A stretch of 64,000 nt of DNA from Hydrocarboniphaga sp. (GCF_028291725.1 NZ_JAQGNT010000022.1:1-64000), one strand, 5' to 3'; positions 53,019 through 61,006 are shown, counted from the stretch's first letter. Program-made: numbers and translations. Notes: generated from the sequence alone by a model not told the origin.

Positions 53019-53804
53019 TTACATCATGACCATGGCGCCGCCGTCGACCGTGATGGTCTCGCCGGTGATGAACGAAGAAGAGTCGCTGGCCAGAAACGCC
53101 GCGACGCCTTCGAAATCCGCCATGTAGCCCGGGCGCGGAATCGCGTTCTTGGCCAGCATGTACTTGTCCAGCGGGCTGAGTTCGTCGGCAGTGCCGGTCA
53201 TGCCGGTCTTGATGTAACCGGGCGCGACCACGTTGGCGCGGATGCCGTGCTTGCCGAACTCCGCGGCCATGCCGCGGATGATCGCGGCGACGGCGGCCTT
53301 GGAACCCGCGTAATGCGGCTTGCCGGCCAGACCCTTGAAAATGGACAGGCTGCCGCAGGCGATCAGCGAGCCGCCGGGTTCGCCGGCTTCGGCACGCTTG
53401 ACCATACAGCGCGCGCCTTCGCGCAGCGTGTAGAACGCGCCATGCAGCGCGACGTCGAGGAACTTGTGGTAGTCCTCGGTAGCCAGCGTCAGCGAGGACT
53501 GCGAGGCCGGTGGCGGGCCGGCGTTGGCGATTACGGTATCGACGCGGCCGAATTCCTTGATCACTTCTGCATACGCGGCGACGATCTCGGATTCGGATGC
53601 GACGTCCACTTTGCGCGTGCTGACGTGCACGCCGAAGGCTTCCAGCTCGGCCTTGGCGGCGGCGTTCTTCTCTTCGTTGCGCGCCCAGATCACCAGGTTG
53701 CCGCCCTGCTTGGCGATGCCGCGGGCAAAGCCCAGGCCCAGGCCGCTGTTGCCGCCGGTGATCACCGCCACCTTGCCGCTGAGATCAAACAGACCTTTTG
53801 CCAT
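53019..53804 (-). CDS. SDR 7
   Basis: 261 residues. TGGNSGLG (17-24), ANAG in place of NNAG (93-96), Ser152 and Tyr165-x3-Lys169 (YAGSK). WARNEEKN after beta-2 (no acidic residue directly at the strand end) allows NADP use. It is the first gene of the SDR-MDR-MBL unit. The recurrent dyad lies 89 bases upstream of its start. Confidence 0.92.
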   Translation of the reverse strand: MAKGLFDLSGKVAVITGGNSGLGLGFARGIAKQGGNLVIWARNEEKNAAAKAELEAFGVHVSTRKVDVASESEIVAAYAEVIKEFGRVDTVIANAGPPPASQSSLTLATEDYHKFLDVALHGAFYTLREGARCMVKRAEAGEPGGSLIACGSLSIFKGLAGKPHYAGSKAAVAAIIRGMAAEFGKHGIRANVVAPGYIKTGMTGTADELSPLDKYMLAKNAIPRPGYMADFEGVAAFLASDSSSFITGETITVDGGAMVMM

Positions 53805-53892
53805 TGCCGTCTCCCTATCACGTTCGCACCGGAGCGCTCGTCCGGCGATTATGGAGGCTAGTTTCAGTTAGCGGCCGGTCCGGGACAACGCA

Positions 53893-53903
53893 CAACAGTG
53901 TCG
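53893..53903. promoter_or_regulatory. Dyad operator candidate before the SDR-MDR-MBL unit
   Basis: CAAC-AGT-GTCG within CACAACAGTGTCGATGG, identical in core to the copies at 56997 and (complement) 43002. Confidence 0.55.
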
Positions 53904-53993
53904 ATGGTGGGACGCAATGGCGCGGCAGGGACGCCGTGTCGGGCAGCGTCGCGCGAAATGGGTTACCCCATAATTCGGCGACACCAAAACAAA

Positions 53994-54023
53994 GCTCCCT
54001 CACCCGCCTGCGGGGGAAGGAGC
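53994..54023 (-). terminator. GC-rich hairpin behind receptor 4
   Basis: Imperfect stem GCTCC...GGAGC with an inner CCCGC-CT-GCGGG, about 10 bases past the receptor 4 stop, followed on the minus strand by a TTTGTTTT stretch. It resembles the REP-like hairpin at 35771 and may double as a terminator. Confidence 0.6.
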
Positions 54024-54033
54024 AAAGCAGCGG

Positions 54034-56598
54034 TTAGCCGCCGAAGCTATAGCGCAGGCGCGCGCCGAGCATGCGCGGCAGGCCGACTGCGCGCGAATCG
54101 AAGCCGAGCGTGTAGTAGGTGCCCGAGCCATAGGTCATGTACTTCTCGTCGAGCACGTTGGTTGCAAAAAACGACAGGTCGAAGCTGGAGTTGAACATCG
54201 ACGTCCAGTTGATGTTGGCGTTGAGCAGACTGAACGGGTCGAGTACGTCGTCCGGGCTCGATCCGGTTGCCGAGGAGCGCCGCTTGCCGGTGTAGACGTA
54301 GGTTGCGCCGACATCGATCGAGCCGATCTCCTCCGGCAGCGGCAGCGTGTAGGTCAGCGAGGTCACGACGGTGTGGTCCGGTGCGAACGGCAGCGAGTCA
54401 CCCTGGACCGCGATCGGCGTGGCGGTACCGGGAATCGCCACCGCGTTCACCTCGGGCTGGTCGGTATCGAACTTCACCAGCTTGGTATCGAGGAAGGAGT
54501 ACGAGGTCGCCCAGATCAGGCGAGGCAGCGGCTGCAGGAAGGCCTCGACCTCGACACCCTGGATGCGCGCCTTGCCGGCGTTGACGATCGTCGTCGTCGT
54601 CTGCGAACTCGTCGACACATAGCCGTACTGCAACTGCATGTCGGTCAGATCGTTGTAGAACGCCGCGACGTTGAATCGGCCCGGAATCCAGCCGCGAAAG
54701 CTGGTTTTCGCGCCGACCTCGTAGCTGTTGACGTGTTCAGGTTCGAAGGTGTCGATGCCCGCGTCGGCGGCAAGGATCACGTTGCCCTGGCGATAGCCCC
54801 GTACGTACTTGGCGTAGGTCATGACATCCTTGATCGGCTTGTAGGCGAACTGCAGCTGCCCGGTCGGCGCCTGGCTGCTGACCTCGGGGTGGGTTTCCGT
54901 CACGGTCGGGCTGTCGGGTCTCTCGATGCCCAGCAGGTAGGTGTAGCGGGACTTGATGCCATAGCCCTCGGTGCGATCCCAGGTATAACGCGCGCCGACT
55001 GTGGTGCTGAACTTCTCGGTGAAGTTGTAAGTGCCCTCGGCATAGAGCGCACGGTTCAGGTAGGTCGTCTTGAACTGCTGGGCCAGCACGCCGCCGACCG
55101 CGCCGCCCAGCGGATCGAAGCAGTCGTACCCCGACGGGTCGCCCTCGATACTCGCGAGATTGCACGAAACCAGCGCGATCGAGTTGTTGCCCGAGAATCC
55201 GTCCGGCAGACTTTTCTCGAAATAGGCGCCGCTGGTCCACTCGAAAGCGCCGCCGAACGAGCTGCCCTGCAGCTGGAGTTCCTCAACGAAGGTTTCCTGG
55301 CTGGTGACCGGCTCGCCCGGATTCGGCACCGAGATGCCGATCTTGAATTCACGGTTCGGATCGGGGTCGACCCGCACGCCGGCGAGCTCGTAATGGAACT
55401 GAGTGCCGAAGATGTCCGAACCGTTCTCGGTATGCAGATGCGCGTAACTGAAGATGTTCTTGAGCTGCAGCTCATCGTCGATTGCCCAGGTCGTCGTATT
55501 GATCGCGCGCAGCGTCTTTTGCAGGTTCAATGGCGTCTCGATCGTACTGGCCAGATCGTAGAAGCCGCCATTGCCGGCGGCCTTGGCGTCGTCGAGCTGC
55601 TGCTGGCACTGCGGCTGAACGAAGACGAAGAAGGTATTGCCGGCCAGGCTCGGATTGCACTGGTACAGCGTCGACGTGCTGCCGTGGGTCTTCGAATACG
55701 CGTAGCTGAGGATCGTGTAGTTGTCGACGGTATCGGTGATGTTCCAAAGCGCGCTGAGCCGGCCCGAGGTGTAGTTGACGTTGCCCAGGTCGTCGGCGCC
55801 GATGCCGGTGTAGTTTTTCAGATGCCCGTCGCGATGGTTGCTGTCGACGCCGAAACGCAGTTTGAAATTGTCGGTCACCGGCGTATTGATCACCGCCTGG
55901 ATACGCTTCAGGCTGAAGTCGCCGGCCGAGGCCTCGGCGTAGCCCTCGAACGCGTCGGTCGGTTTTTTCGGCACGATCAGCACGGCGCCGCCTGTCGTGT
56001 TGCGGCCGAACAGCGTGCCCTGCGGACCCTTGAGCACCTGCACGTTTTCAAGATCGAACAGCTCGCCGGGGCCGGCGCCGTCTCCGGAGGTCTGCGAGCT
56101 CTGGCCGCGCGGTGCGACCACTTCGGCGAAATAGACGCCGACCGACGCGGTCGTGCGCAGGTCCTGAGTGAAGCCGCGGATCGCAAACGTCGCTGATTCC
56201 GGGCCGAAGCGCTGGTTGGTCGACAACGACGGTGTATACGTCGCCAGATCGGACGAGTTGGTGATGTTCGCGTTGGAAATCTGCTGTGCGTCCAGCACGG
56301 TGATCGAGACCGGCACGTCCTGGGCGCTTTGTTCGCGCCGCTGGGCCGTGACAATGACTTCTTCGATGCCGCGGGACTCCGGAGCTTGATCCTTGTGCTC
56401 TGGCGCGGCGGCTGTTTCGCCCTGCGGCAGCGTGATCACATCCAGCGGCGCCTGCGGCTGGGCCGCTGCGGCAGCCGCTGGCGTCGCCTCGGGGCTAGCG
56501 GTCTCCTGCGTCGGTTCGGAAATCTGCGCCATGGCAGCTCCGGCATACGCCATGTTCGCGGCCGCCGTCATCGTTGCGGCGATCATCATATTTTTCAT
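54034..56598 (-). CDS. TonB-dependent outer-membrane receptor 4
   Basis: 854 residues. Signal peptide MKNMMIAATMTAAANMAYAG with cleavage near AMA-Q. A Gln/Pro-rich linker leads to the plug start IEEVIVTAQRREQSAQDVPV and the signature VQVLKGPQGTLFGRNTTGGA. The barrel ends in ARLRYSFGG. It shares the TASVGVYFAEVVAPRGQSSQ segment with receptors 2 and 3, so the three are paralogs, probably for related substrates. The next feature upstream on the same strand is a PQQ-dehydrogenase remnant, and then a promoter-like TATAAT with a perfect palindrome at 57075-57098. Confidence 0.94.
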   Translation of the reverse strand: MKNMMIAATMTAAANMAYAGAAMAQISEPTQETASPEATPAAAAAAQPQAPLDVITLPQGETAAAPEHKDQAPESRGIEEVIVTAQRREQSAQDVPVSITVLDAQQISNANITNSSDLATYTPSLSTNQRFGPESATFAIRGFTQDLRTTASVGVYFAEVVAPRGQSSQTSGDGAGPGELFDLENVQVLKGPQGTLFGRNTTGGAVLIVPKKPTDAFEGYAEASAGDFSLKRIQAVINTPVTDNFKLRFGVDSNHRDGHLKNYTGIGADDLGNVNYTSGRLSALWNITDTVDNYTILSYAYSKTHGSTSTLYQCNPSLAGNTFFVFVQPQCQQQLDDAKAAGNGGFYDLASTIETPLNLQKTLRAINTTTWAIDDELQLKNIFSYAHLHTENGSDIFGTQFHYELAGVRVDPDPNREFKIGISVPNPGEPVTSQETFVEELQLQGSSFGGAFEWTSGAYFEKSLPDGFSGNNSIALVSCNLASIEGDPSGYDCFDPLGGAVGGVLAQQFKTTYLNRALYAEGTYNFTEKFSTTVGARYTWDRTEGYGIKSRYTYLLGIERPDSPTVTETHPEVSSQAPTGQLQFAYKPIKDVMTYAKYVRGYRQGNVILAADAGIDTFEPEHVNSYEVGAKTSFRGWIPGRFNVAAFYNDLTDMQLQYGYVSTSSQTTTTIVNAGKARIQGVEVEAFLQPLPRLIWATSYSFLDTKLVKFDTDQPEVNAVAIPGTATPIAVQGDSLPFAPDHTVVTSLTYTLPLPEEIGSIDVGATYVYTGKRRSSATGSSPDDVLDPFSLLNANINWTSMFNSSFDLSFFATNVLDEKYMTYGSGTYYTLGFDSRAVGLPRMLGARLRYSFGG

Positions 56599-56615
56599 CG
56601 TCTCCCTCGCGCTCT

Positions 56616-56999
56616 CTATAATTTTTTGATGGGTTTGAACCGCCTTGAATGGCCGTCATCCCTGCGTGCCGCATATCGCTTGAGCTTGTACGCCATCACC
56701 GAATCGCCCTTGCTCGATCCGTACATGCTGTGGCCTCCCGCCGGGATCACCACGTACTGTTCTCCGTTGATCTCGCAGCTCATCGGCGTTGCTATACCGG
56801 CGGCCGTCAGCGCCGAATACTTGGTGCCCATCTGGCCCTGGTCGGTGAACGCTTCGCCGGCATGGGCGGGCCCGGGACTGAAAAGCGCGGCCCACAGCGC
56901 CAGCAGGGCCCAGCGACGGACACGCGCGGATTCGTGACGGCGCCTGAACGTCGGCTTCGGCGGTCCGATAACGGGTCTCGGCAAAGCGCCCCTCCTCAA
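56616..56999 (-). pseudogene. Internally deleted PQQ-dependent dehydrogenase remnant
   Basis: A 127-codon frame joins two ends of a quinoprotein dehydrogenase. First comes an export signal-like stretch (WALLALWAALFSPGPAHAGE), then DQGQMGTKYSALT, which resembles the N-terminal 'DqGGtkYSpLt' of these enzymes. It then goes straight to AAGIATPMSCEINGEQYVVI and PAGGHSMYGSSKGDSVMAY, the classic C-terminal end. The roughly 500 residues carrying the propeller and PQQ site are gone. No good start codon exists in the remaining frame (only TTG at 56999). It lies 17 bases from the receptor 4 start and now effectively forms part of its leader. Confidence 0.65.
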
Positions 57000-57007
57000 C
57001 AGTGTCG
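56997..57007. promoter_or_regulatory. Dyad operator candidate upstream of receptor 4
   Basis: CAAC-AGT-GTCG within CTCAACAGTGTCGACG, an exact core match. It lies about 400 bases from the receptor 4 start and about 85 bases downstream of the TATAAT box at 57093-57098. Confidence 0.5.
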
Positions 57008-57074
57008 ACGCCGTGGGAAGCTGTGTAGACCCGGCATTCTTTATGAACTGAATATTGGATCAGGATGCTAACGC

Positions 57075-57098
57075 TAATGGACACTAGTGTCCATTATA
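57075..57098 (-). promoter_or_regulatory. TATAAT box overlapped by a 22-bp perfect palindrome
   Basis: TAATGGACACT is followed directly by its exact reverse complement (57075-57096). On the minus strand the palindrome begins inside a perfect -10 hexamer TATAAT (57098-57093) and covers the expected transcription start. This is typical of a TetR-type operator that blocks RNA polymerase. No good -35 box is visible at 17 bases. Transcription would run towards the PQQ remnant and receptor 4; the tetR gene lies just upstream (57145-57744). Confidence 0.7.
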
Positions 57099-57144
57099 GC
57101 GTCTTTGCTGTGTCGCGACGATGCGGCTTGTGCTCTCGGAGATC

Positions 57145-57744
57145 TCAGGCTGCCGGATGCTTTACGAAGATGCCCTCGCGCAGGATGCCGGTCCATTCAT
57201 CGGTAAAGCGCTGTGCCACGGTGTCGACATCACTGTTGACTTGATAGCTCAGCATGACGATCGAAGTCACCACCCCGACCAGTATCGAGGACAGGATTTC
57301 AAGATCCATGTCCTGACGCGCACTGCCACTTGCCCGGAACTGTTCCAGTGCGTCAGTCAGCAGCCGGTACAGCGGGTGATCTTTCGTCAGATTCTTGCCG
57401 GCCAGCGCGTCGGCGATCAGTATTCTCGAGGCCTCGCGATTGTTCAGCACCAGCCTGGCCACCTGGTAAACCCGGTCTTCCATCGTGTCGGGATGCAGCT
57501 CTCCCGCCATCGATTCGGCCAGGCGCTCGGAGAGCGAGGCCTGGGCCTCGCGCAGCAGATGATCGCGATCCTCGAAATGCTGGTAGGCGACGCCACGGCT
57601 GACATTGGCCACGCGCGCCGCCTCCTTCAGCGAAAGCGCCCCGGCTCCTTTTTCGGCGACCAGGTCGATCGTCGCCTGCAGCAGCCTGGCGCGGGTCTGC
57701 TCGGGATTGCGGGTCCTGGTTTTCTGAGGGCTTCTTTCGCTCAT
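57145..57744 (-). CDS. TetR/AcrR-family regulator
   Basis: 199 residues from ATG 57744. A much longer frame upstream is shadow of the divergent sulfotransferase. DNA-binding domain at about 15-62: TRARLLQATIDLVAEKG, LSLKEAARVANVSRGVAYQHF. The helical C-terminal domain contains DMDLEILSSILVGVVTSIVM. It is placed between a divergent sulfotransferase gene and the palindromic operator over the TATAAT box that faces receptor 4, so it is the first candidate to bind that palindrome. Ligand unknown; a substrate-derived CoA ester or sterol-like molecule would be logical. Confidence 0.9.
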   Translation of the reverse strand: MSERSPQKTRTRNPEQTRARLLQATIDLVAEKGAGALSLKEAARVANVSRGVAYQHFEDRDHLLREAQASLSERLAESMAGELHPDTMEDRVYQVARLVLNNREASRILIADALAGKNLTKDHPLYRLLTDALEQFRASGSARQDMDLEILSSILVGVVTSIVMLSYQVNSDVDTVAQRFTDEWTGILREGIFVKHPAA

Positions 57745-57858
57745 CGGCGATGGGCTGACCGTGACTATGGCCTGCAGCATCGCCGAGCCGGGGCCCGCAG
57801 TCCACGCCTGCTGTCGCGTGCGAGCGGCCGCGTCCCGACGGCGACATTGCGTCCCTTG

Positions 57859-57939
57859 TTCGCATGCGAATGGCATTGCAGGCCAACCCCTGGCGGCCGA
57901 TGATCGCTTCATCGCCCGGCCATTCCATTCGGCCCGAAT
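57859..57939. promoter_or_regulatory. Two small palindromes in the tetR/sulfotransferase 2 divergent region
   Basis: TTCGCATGCGAA (57859-57870) is a perfect 12-bp palindrome, and ATTCGG-C-CCGAAT (57927-57939) lies about 19 bases before the sulfotransferase start. Either could be an operator for the adjacent TetR protein. They do not resemble the 57075 palindrome. Confidence 0.35.
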
Positions 57940-57957
57940 CATGGAGAGAACATACAG

Positions 57958-59109
57958 ATGGCGCAGAAACTGCTCGCTGACGAACTGATCGAACAGGCAC
58001 GCAAAGCCACTTCGCTGGAACGTTTCGACAGCGAAAGTTTCCGTGAAGGCCTCGAGGTTTTTTTGTCCGACGTCAACGCCTGCACTTATACCGATGCCGG
58101 CCTGGAGCGCGTGCGCGGCAGCGTTATCGGCGCGCTCGCCACGCGGCTGAAGACCACGGCCTACCTCACGCAGCGCCCGGAGTTGCTCAAACGCCCGATC
58201 GAGCGCCCGGTGTTCGTCTTCGGAGTGCCGCGTACCGGCACCACGCTGCTGAGCAACCTGCTCGCCGCCGACCCGCGTCGCCGCTCGCCGCTGACCTGGG
58301 AGATCGACGACCCGGTTCCGCCGCCGACCACCGCGACGCTCTACACCGATCCGCGCGCCGCGGCGCGGCTGGAAGCCGAGCGCAAGATGCTGGCGGCGCG
58401 TCCGGAGATGGGCAAGTACTACCGCAATTCGGCGATCTATCCGAACGAGTGCATGTTCTTCATCCAGTCGGATTTCAAGGCGCTGATGTGGGAATCGCGC
58501 GGCGTGCTGCCGAACTATCGCGACTTTTTGTTCCAGACCGACCTGAGCTCCACCTACGCGTATCACAAGCGCTTCCTGCAGTTGCTGCAGGCTGATGCGC
58601 CGGGCATCTGGAACCTGAAGCAACCCTCGCACGCGCTGTGGCTGGAAACGATTCTGAAGATCTATCCGGACGCACGCTTCGTGTGGACGCATCGCGACCC
58701 GCTCACCGCCACCGGCTCGTTCTGCAGCCTGCTGTCGTTGTCGCACCAGGCTTTCATGGGCCGCGTCGACACGAAGTGGCTCGGCGAGAACTGCTCGTGG
58801 CAGGCCGTGGAGCACGCCGAGCGGATCATGAATTTCCGCGACAAGTTCGGCGAGGACCGCGTCATCGACGTGCACTACGGCGAGCTGATGCGCCAGCCGA
58901 TCGAAACCATGCGCAGGCTCTACAAGGTGCTGGGCGACGACTACACGGCGGAAGCCGAGTCGTCCATGGCCACCTGGATCAACGACAATCCCCAGGACAA
59001 GTTCGGACGCCACGAATACAAACTGGCGCAGTACGGCCTGACGCCGGATCAGCTGCGCAAGATGTTCGAGCGTTATTCGTCGCGCTATCAGGTAGAAGCC
59101 GAGGGCTGA
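57958..59109 (+). CDS. PAPS-dependent sulfotransferase-family protein 2
   Basis: 383 residues, a paralog of the protein at 21262-22413 with the same domain plan. The 5'-phosphosulfate loop GVPRTGTTLLSNLLAADP starts at residue 89, and the 3'-phosphate region is FVWTHRDPLTATGSFCSLLS. N-terminal KATSLERFDSESFREGLEVF aligns with SATSLDDFGEGSFREGMELL in paralog 1. It would sulfate a hydroxyl group of a hydrophobic acceptor. It is divergent from a tetR gene and followed by REP-like repeats and a VOC-family gene. Confidence 0.9.
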   Translation: MAQKLLADELIEQARKATSLERFDSESFREGLEVFLSDVNACTYTDAGLERVRGSVIGALATRLKTTAYLTQRPELLKRPIERPVFVFGVPRTGTTLLSNLLAADPRRRSPLTWEIDDPVPPPTTATLYTDPRAAARLEAERKMLAARPEMGKYYRNSAIYPNECMFFIQSDFKALMWESRGVLPNYRDFLFQTDLSSTYAYHKRFLQLLQADAPGIWNLKQPSHALWLETILKIYPDARFVWTHRDPLTATGSFCSLLSLSHQAFMGRVDTKWLGENCSWQAVEHAERIMNFRDKFGEDRVIDVHYGELMRQPIETMRRLYKVLGDDYTAEAESSMATWINDNPQDKFGRHEYKLAQYGLTPDQLRKMFERYSSRYQVEAEG

Positions 59110-59112
59110 GGC

Positions 59113-59195
59113 GCGTAGGTCGGCAATCCCTTGCCGACGTGAGGCCGCGATTACTCATCGAAGGTACGCGTCGGCAAAGGATTGCCGACCTACGA
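59113..59195. repeat. REP family B, inverted pair (copies 2 and 3)
   Basis: GTCGGCAA-N4-TTGCCGAC occurs twice in opposite orientation (59119-59138 and 59170-59189), bounded by GTAGG and CCTAC-type ends. The stretch 59142-59195 matches 35841-35895 over about 55 bp. Such doublets are typical of mobile REPIN/BIME units. It fills the space between sulfotransferase 2 and the VOC gene. Confidence 0.75.
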
Positions 59196-59219
59196 TTCGA
59201 GTCTCAACAGGAGCAAAGC

Positions 59220-59681
59220 ATGCTGCTCGAAAACCACTACCAGAACGCCTACGTCACGCGCGATATCGAACAGGCGCTGAGCATTTTCCGCGAGCGCTAC
59301 GGTGTGCAGGACACCAGGTACTTCCAGGCCGAGACCGAGGTCACGACCCCGAAGGGCAAGGGCATCGCCGTCAACAAGATCGCCTTCATCTGGATCGGCA
59401 AGCTGCAGTACGAGCTGATCGAGCCGGTGTCCGGGCCGGTCGACCTTTATCGCGAGGCGGTTCCCGAGCAGGGCCTGCGCTTCCACCACATCTGCATGCG
59501 CAGCTTTGATTGGGACGCGACTCTCGCGGAAGTCGGGCGGCAGAAGCTGCCGATCGTCTACCGCGGCGACACCTCCAGCGGGCTCAAATTCATCTACGCC
59601 GACGCGCGCGACACGCTCGGCCACTACCTGGAATTCACCTCGGTGCCGCCCGCGGTGTGGACTGCGATGGGCGGACGCTGA
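59220..59681 (+). CDS. VOC (glyoxalase/extradiol dioxygenase-fold) protein
   Basis: 153 residues from ATG 59220 (CAGGAGCAAAGC upstream). Two beta-alpha-beta-beta-beta modules: NAYVTRDIEQALSIFRERYG in the first and LRFHHICMRSFDWDATLAEV in the second, ending GHYLEF with a likely metal-binding Glu. Small VOC proteins isomerise, epimerise or cleave metal-bound substrates; which of these applies here is unknown. It is co-directional with sulfotransferase 2 but separated by a REP doublet, so co-transcription is uncertain. Confidence 0.87.
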   Translation: MLLENHYQNAYVTRDIEQALSIFRERYGVQDTRYFQAETEVTTPKGKGIAVNKIAFIWIGKLQYELIEPVSGPVDLYREAVPEQGLRFHHICMRSFDWDATLAEVGRQKLPIVYRGDTSSGLKFIYADARDTLGHYLEFTSVPPAVWTAMGGR

Positions 59682-59965
59682 CGGATCGCCGGCGCTATCG
59701 CCCGGCCAGGGTGATGCGCACTGTCTCGACTTGGCTGCGCCGGGCTTCGGGCAGCGGCGTAGCGCCCTGCGATCGTGCCGTCGGGCGCCGGCGGTTCAGG
59801 CCCAGGCGCGCGCCAGTGCGTCGCGCCGCAGGCGGAACCGATGCCGCTGCGAATCGCGACCAGCAGCTCGTCGTTGAGTTCGAAGGAGGGCAGGACCGCC
59901 AGGCCGGCCAGCAGCTCGGGTGCAACCAGCGAGCGCGTGCCGCGGGGTGGATTGTGGTTCTGCAT
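59624..59965 (-). pseudogene. Truncated hydrolase-like N-terminus
   Basis: A frame starting at ATG 59965 with AGGAG nine bases upstream reads RSLVAPELLAGLAVLPSFEL, then NDELLVAIRSGI. This resembles the N-terminal helices of HSL-type alpha/beta hydrolases ('lvdPeLlplLdalPpldLsdetLpaiR'). Then it dissolves into Pro/Arg-rich sequence without the HGGG or GxSxG motifs and runs into the convergent VOC gene. It is most likely the stub of a gene cut off behind SDR 8 (30 bases upstream). A small real protein cannot be excluded. Confidence 0.4.
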
Positions 59966-59995
59966 GCCTGCTTGCTCCTGTTGAGTTTTCGGTTC

Positions 59996-60772
59996 TCAGT
60001 CCGAAGCGGAAACGCGGCCGATACTGTGCCCGCCGTCCACCGTAAGGCAGGCGCCGGTGGTGAACGAGGACAGCTCGCTGACCAGGAACAGCACCGCGCC
60101 GGCGATCTCCGGCGGATTGCCGCCGCGCTGCAGCGGCAAGTTGCGGCGCGCGTGACGCTCGAAGGCTTCGGAGTGCGACCAGGCCGCCGTGGCTCCGGTG
60201 TGGAACGGCCCTGGCATCACCGTGTTGACACGCACCTTGGGCCCGTACTCCTGTGCGAAGGTCTGCGTCAGCACGTTGAGGCCCATCTTGGCTGCGGCAT
60301 ACGGCGCGAAGCTCGGGTCGGGGCGCAGCGAACCGCTGGACGAGATGTTGACGATCGCGCCGCCTAGCGCATCGCGCATTTGCGTGCCGAACAGCGCGCT
60401 GAGCCGGAACACCGAGCGCAGGTTGGTCGCGATGATCTTGTCGAACAGATCCTGGCTGGTTTCGAGCGACGAGGGCGCGACCGGCGACTTGCCGGCGTTG
60501 TTGACCAGAATCTGTGCGCTGCCCCAGCGCGCCGTAACTTCCGCGAAAAGGCGGTCGCAGTCCTCCCAGCGGCCAGCATCGAATGCGTGTGCGGACGCCT
60601 GCCCGCCGGCCGCGATCAATTCTTCGGCCACGACCTGGCAGCTTTCGAGCCTGCGGCTGGCGATTGCGACGCTGGCCCCGGCGCGCGCGAGGCCGCGCGC
60701 GATCTCCAGCCCGAGGCCGCGGCTGCCACCGGTGACTACGGCCACTTTCCCGCTCAGATCGATATTCGTCAT
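59996..60772 (-). CDS. SDR 8
   Basis: 258 residues. TGGSRGLG (14-21), NNAG (91-94), Ser144-146 and Tyr158-x3-Lys162 (YAAAK). Ser-Arg-Arg after beta-2 (IASRRLES) favours NADP(H). The C-terminus is FabG-like (LTVDGGHSIG). It follows the APH-kinase and acyl-CoA dehydrogenase genes on the same strand after a 234-base gap that carries a membrane-protein fragment. Confidence 0.92.
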   Translation of the reverse strand: MTNIDLSGKVAVVTGGSRGLGLEIARGLARAGASVAIASRRLESCQVVAEELIAAGGQASAHAFDAGRWEDCDRLFAEVTARWGSAQILVNNAGKSPVAPSSLETSQDLFDKIIATNLRSVFRLSALFGTQMRDALGGAIVNISSSGSLRPDPSFAPYAAAKMGLNVLTQTFAQEYGPKVRVNTVMPGPFHTGATAAWSHSEAFERHARRNLPLQRGGNPPEIAGAVLFLVSELSSFTTGACLTVDGGHSIGRVSASD

Positions 60773-61006
60773 GTGTAGTGGAACTCCCGAGTGCCGCTAA
60801 AACGAGGCCGGTATAGAGCTCGGTGTTGCCCAGCACGCCGCACAGCAGGCTGTAGCCGCCGATCGGGGGTATCACGCTGAGCGTCATCAACAAGCCCATT
60901 GGCAGCGTCGGCCTCGCAGCGTGGGACGACACTGGCTCGGATTGGCCTGCCACTATGGATGCATCCTTATGTGGGTGATTGGCATGTGAGTGATCGGCGC
61001 GAGGGG
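60773..61006 (-). other. Gap with a possible membrane-protein fragment
   Basis: On the minus strand a frame from GTG at about 60954 reads PMGLLMTLSVIPPIGGYSLL followed by a second hydrophobic stretch (ELYTGLVLAALG), then runs out of frame into SDR 8. It may be the stub of a lost transporter gene. No complete gene is present. Confidence 0.3.

Noticed and set aside
54373-56196. Long plus-strand frame opposite receptor 4
   Set aside because: Antisense shadow of the receptor; no start signal and no recognisable domain.
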